NCBI GenBank assembly: GCA_030620095.1
Contig: JAUTXW010005206.1
Span: 682,001 to 746,000, forward strand
Source: Kuschelorhynchus macadamiae
Taxonomy: Eukaryota > Arthropoda > Insecta > Coleoptera > Curculionidae
Reading direction: 5' to 3'
Length of the DNA: 64,000 bases
Shown: positions 63,670 to 64,000 of the stretch, piece after piece
Position numbering within the stretch: position 1 is the first letter of the stretch
How the letters are laid out: each line of letters opens with the position of its first letter
Made by a program: the position numbers and the translations under genes
The notes under the pieces: model-generated
What the model was told of the DNA's origin: nothing
What the model saw: the letters and a program-made list of their open reading frames with translations, nothing else
Database searches by the model: none

Positions 63670-64000
63670 TTACACCACATGCCTCCCTCCATTTTCCACA
63701 CATTTTTGACATTTCTCCAATACCTTCCGTGTAACCCTTCTTAAGGTGTTCCTGTTAATATTAGCAAAAACATCTCGGACTCTGTCTTCTAGCTCTCTGA
63801 GACTTTCTGGCGGAGAAAATTCGTAGACCTCATTTTTTGCGTATCCCCATAAATAAAAATCGGGAGGAGTAATATCCGGTGACCTTGCCGGCCAAGCAAC
63901 AGGGCCATTATTAGCGAAAGTATTTCTGAGGACCGCCATCACCTCTCTGGTACCGTGAGCCGGACAGCCATCTTGTTGGAACCAAATATTTTGCAGGTCG
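63670..64000 (-). pseudogene. Mariner-like transposase DDE C-terminal part, running off the window
   Basis: The minus-strand frame enters at the window edge with DLQNIWFQQDGCPAHGTREV (second catalytic Asp in QDGxPxH), continues WPARSPDITPPDFYLWGYAK (third catalytic Asp region, about 36 residues after the second by my count), and ends CVENGGRHVV at 63670. It is open with no stop over ~110 residues. It is the same protein family as the HTH fragment at 63358 but on the opposite strand, so the two are not one intact gene. Whether the copy is functional depends on sequence beyond 64000. Confidence 0.65.

Overview
This window looks like AT-rich arthropod nuclear DNA, most likely from an insect with a large, repeat-rich genome. 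A beetle is my best guess, held with low confidence. Host genes are split by multi-kilobase introns with ordinary GT-AG junctions. Everything between the exons is crowded with decayed LINEs, DNA transposons, MITE-like foldbacks and a Helitron relic. No rRNA, tRNA or CRISPR array was seen.

Three host loci are recognisable. (1) BCS1, the mitochondrial AAA chaperone for Rieske protein insertion, runs on the + strand with four exons between 9315 and 24335; its 5' exon(s) are not visible. (2) DRC9/IQCG, a subunit of the nexin-dynein regulatory complex of motile cilia, is complete on the - strand in four exons (37935 to 30953, 348 aa). (3) A - strand gene with exons at 45619-45499, 43616-43473 and 39685-39493 resembles secreted group-7-allergen-like (BPI/JHBP-fold) proteins. 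It has an in-frame stop in the second visible exon and may be a pseudogene. An unassigned terminal exon lies at 38648-38537.

Layout: 1-9.2 kb is a mosaic of LINE pieces on both strands plus a hAT relic with target-site duplication. 9.3-24.3 kb is BCS1, with a foldback element in intron 1, a ~4.5 kb LINE and a mariner-type MITE in intron 2, and another LINE in intron 3. 24.3-30.9 kb holds transposase relics and an R1/LOA-like LINE tail. 31-38 kb is DRC9, whose first intron contains a Helitron helicase relic that is itself split by a TIR element. 38.5-46 kb holds the allergen-like gene and a recent 362-bp tandem duplication. 46.3-61 kb is a - strand LINE cut in two by a large insertion. 62.6-64 kb has (TA)n tracts and mariner-like transposase fragments.

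The standout is the insertion at 47230-58052. It is a 10.8-kb element with ~1.55-kb near-identical terminal inverted repeats that begin 5'-AGTAGTGAGA, flanked by a perfect 6-bp target duplication (TGTTTG). It sits inside the LINE reverse transcriptase ORF, so the empty site can be read exactly. It carries no visible transposase, integrase or polymerase. It encodes a small OB-fold-like protein and an acidic-tailed protein of unknown family. The second gene recurs as identically truncated copies in both terminal repeats. The repeats and the promoter region are packed with TGACGTCA, TGACCTTGA and GC-box motifs. The 6-bp duplication, AG terminus and long TIRs suggest a Polinton/Maverick-like integration mechanism, but the element is either non-autonomous or of an undescribed class.
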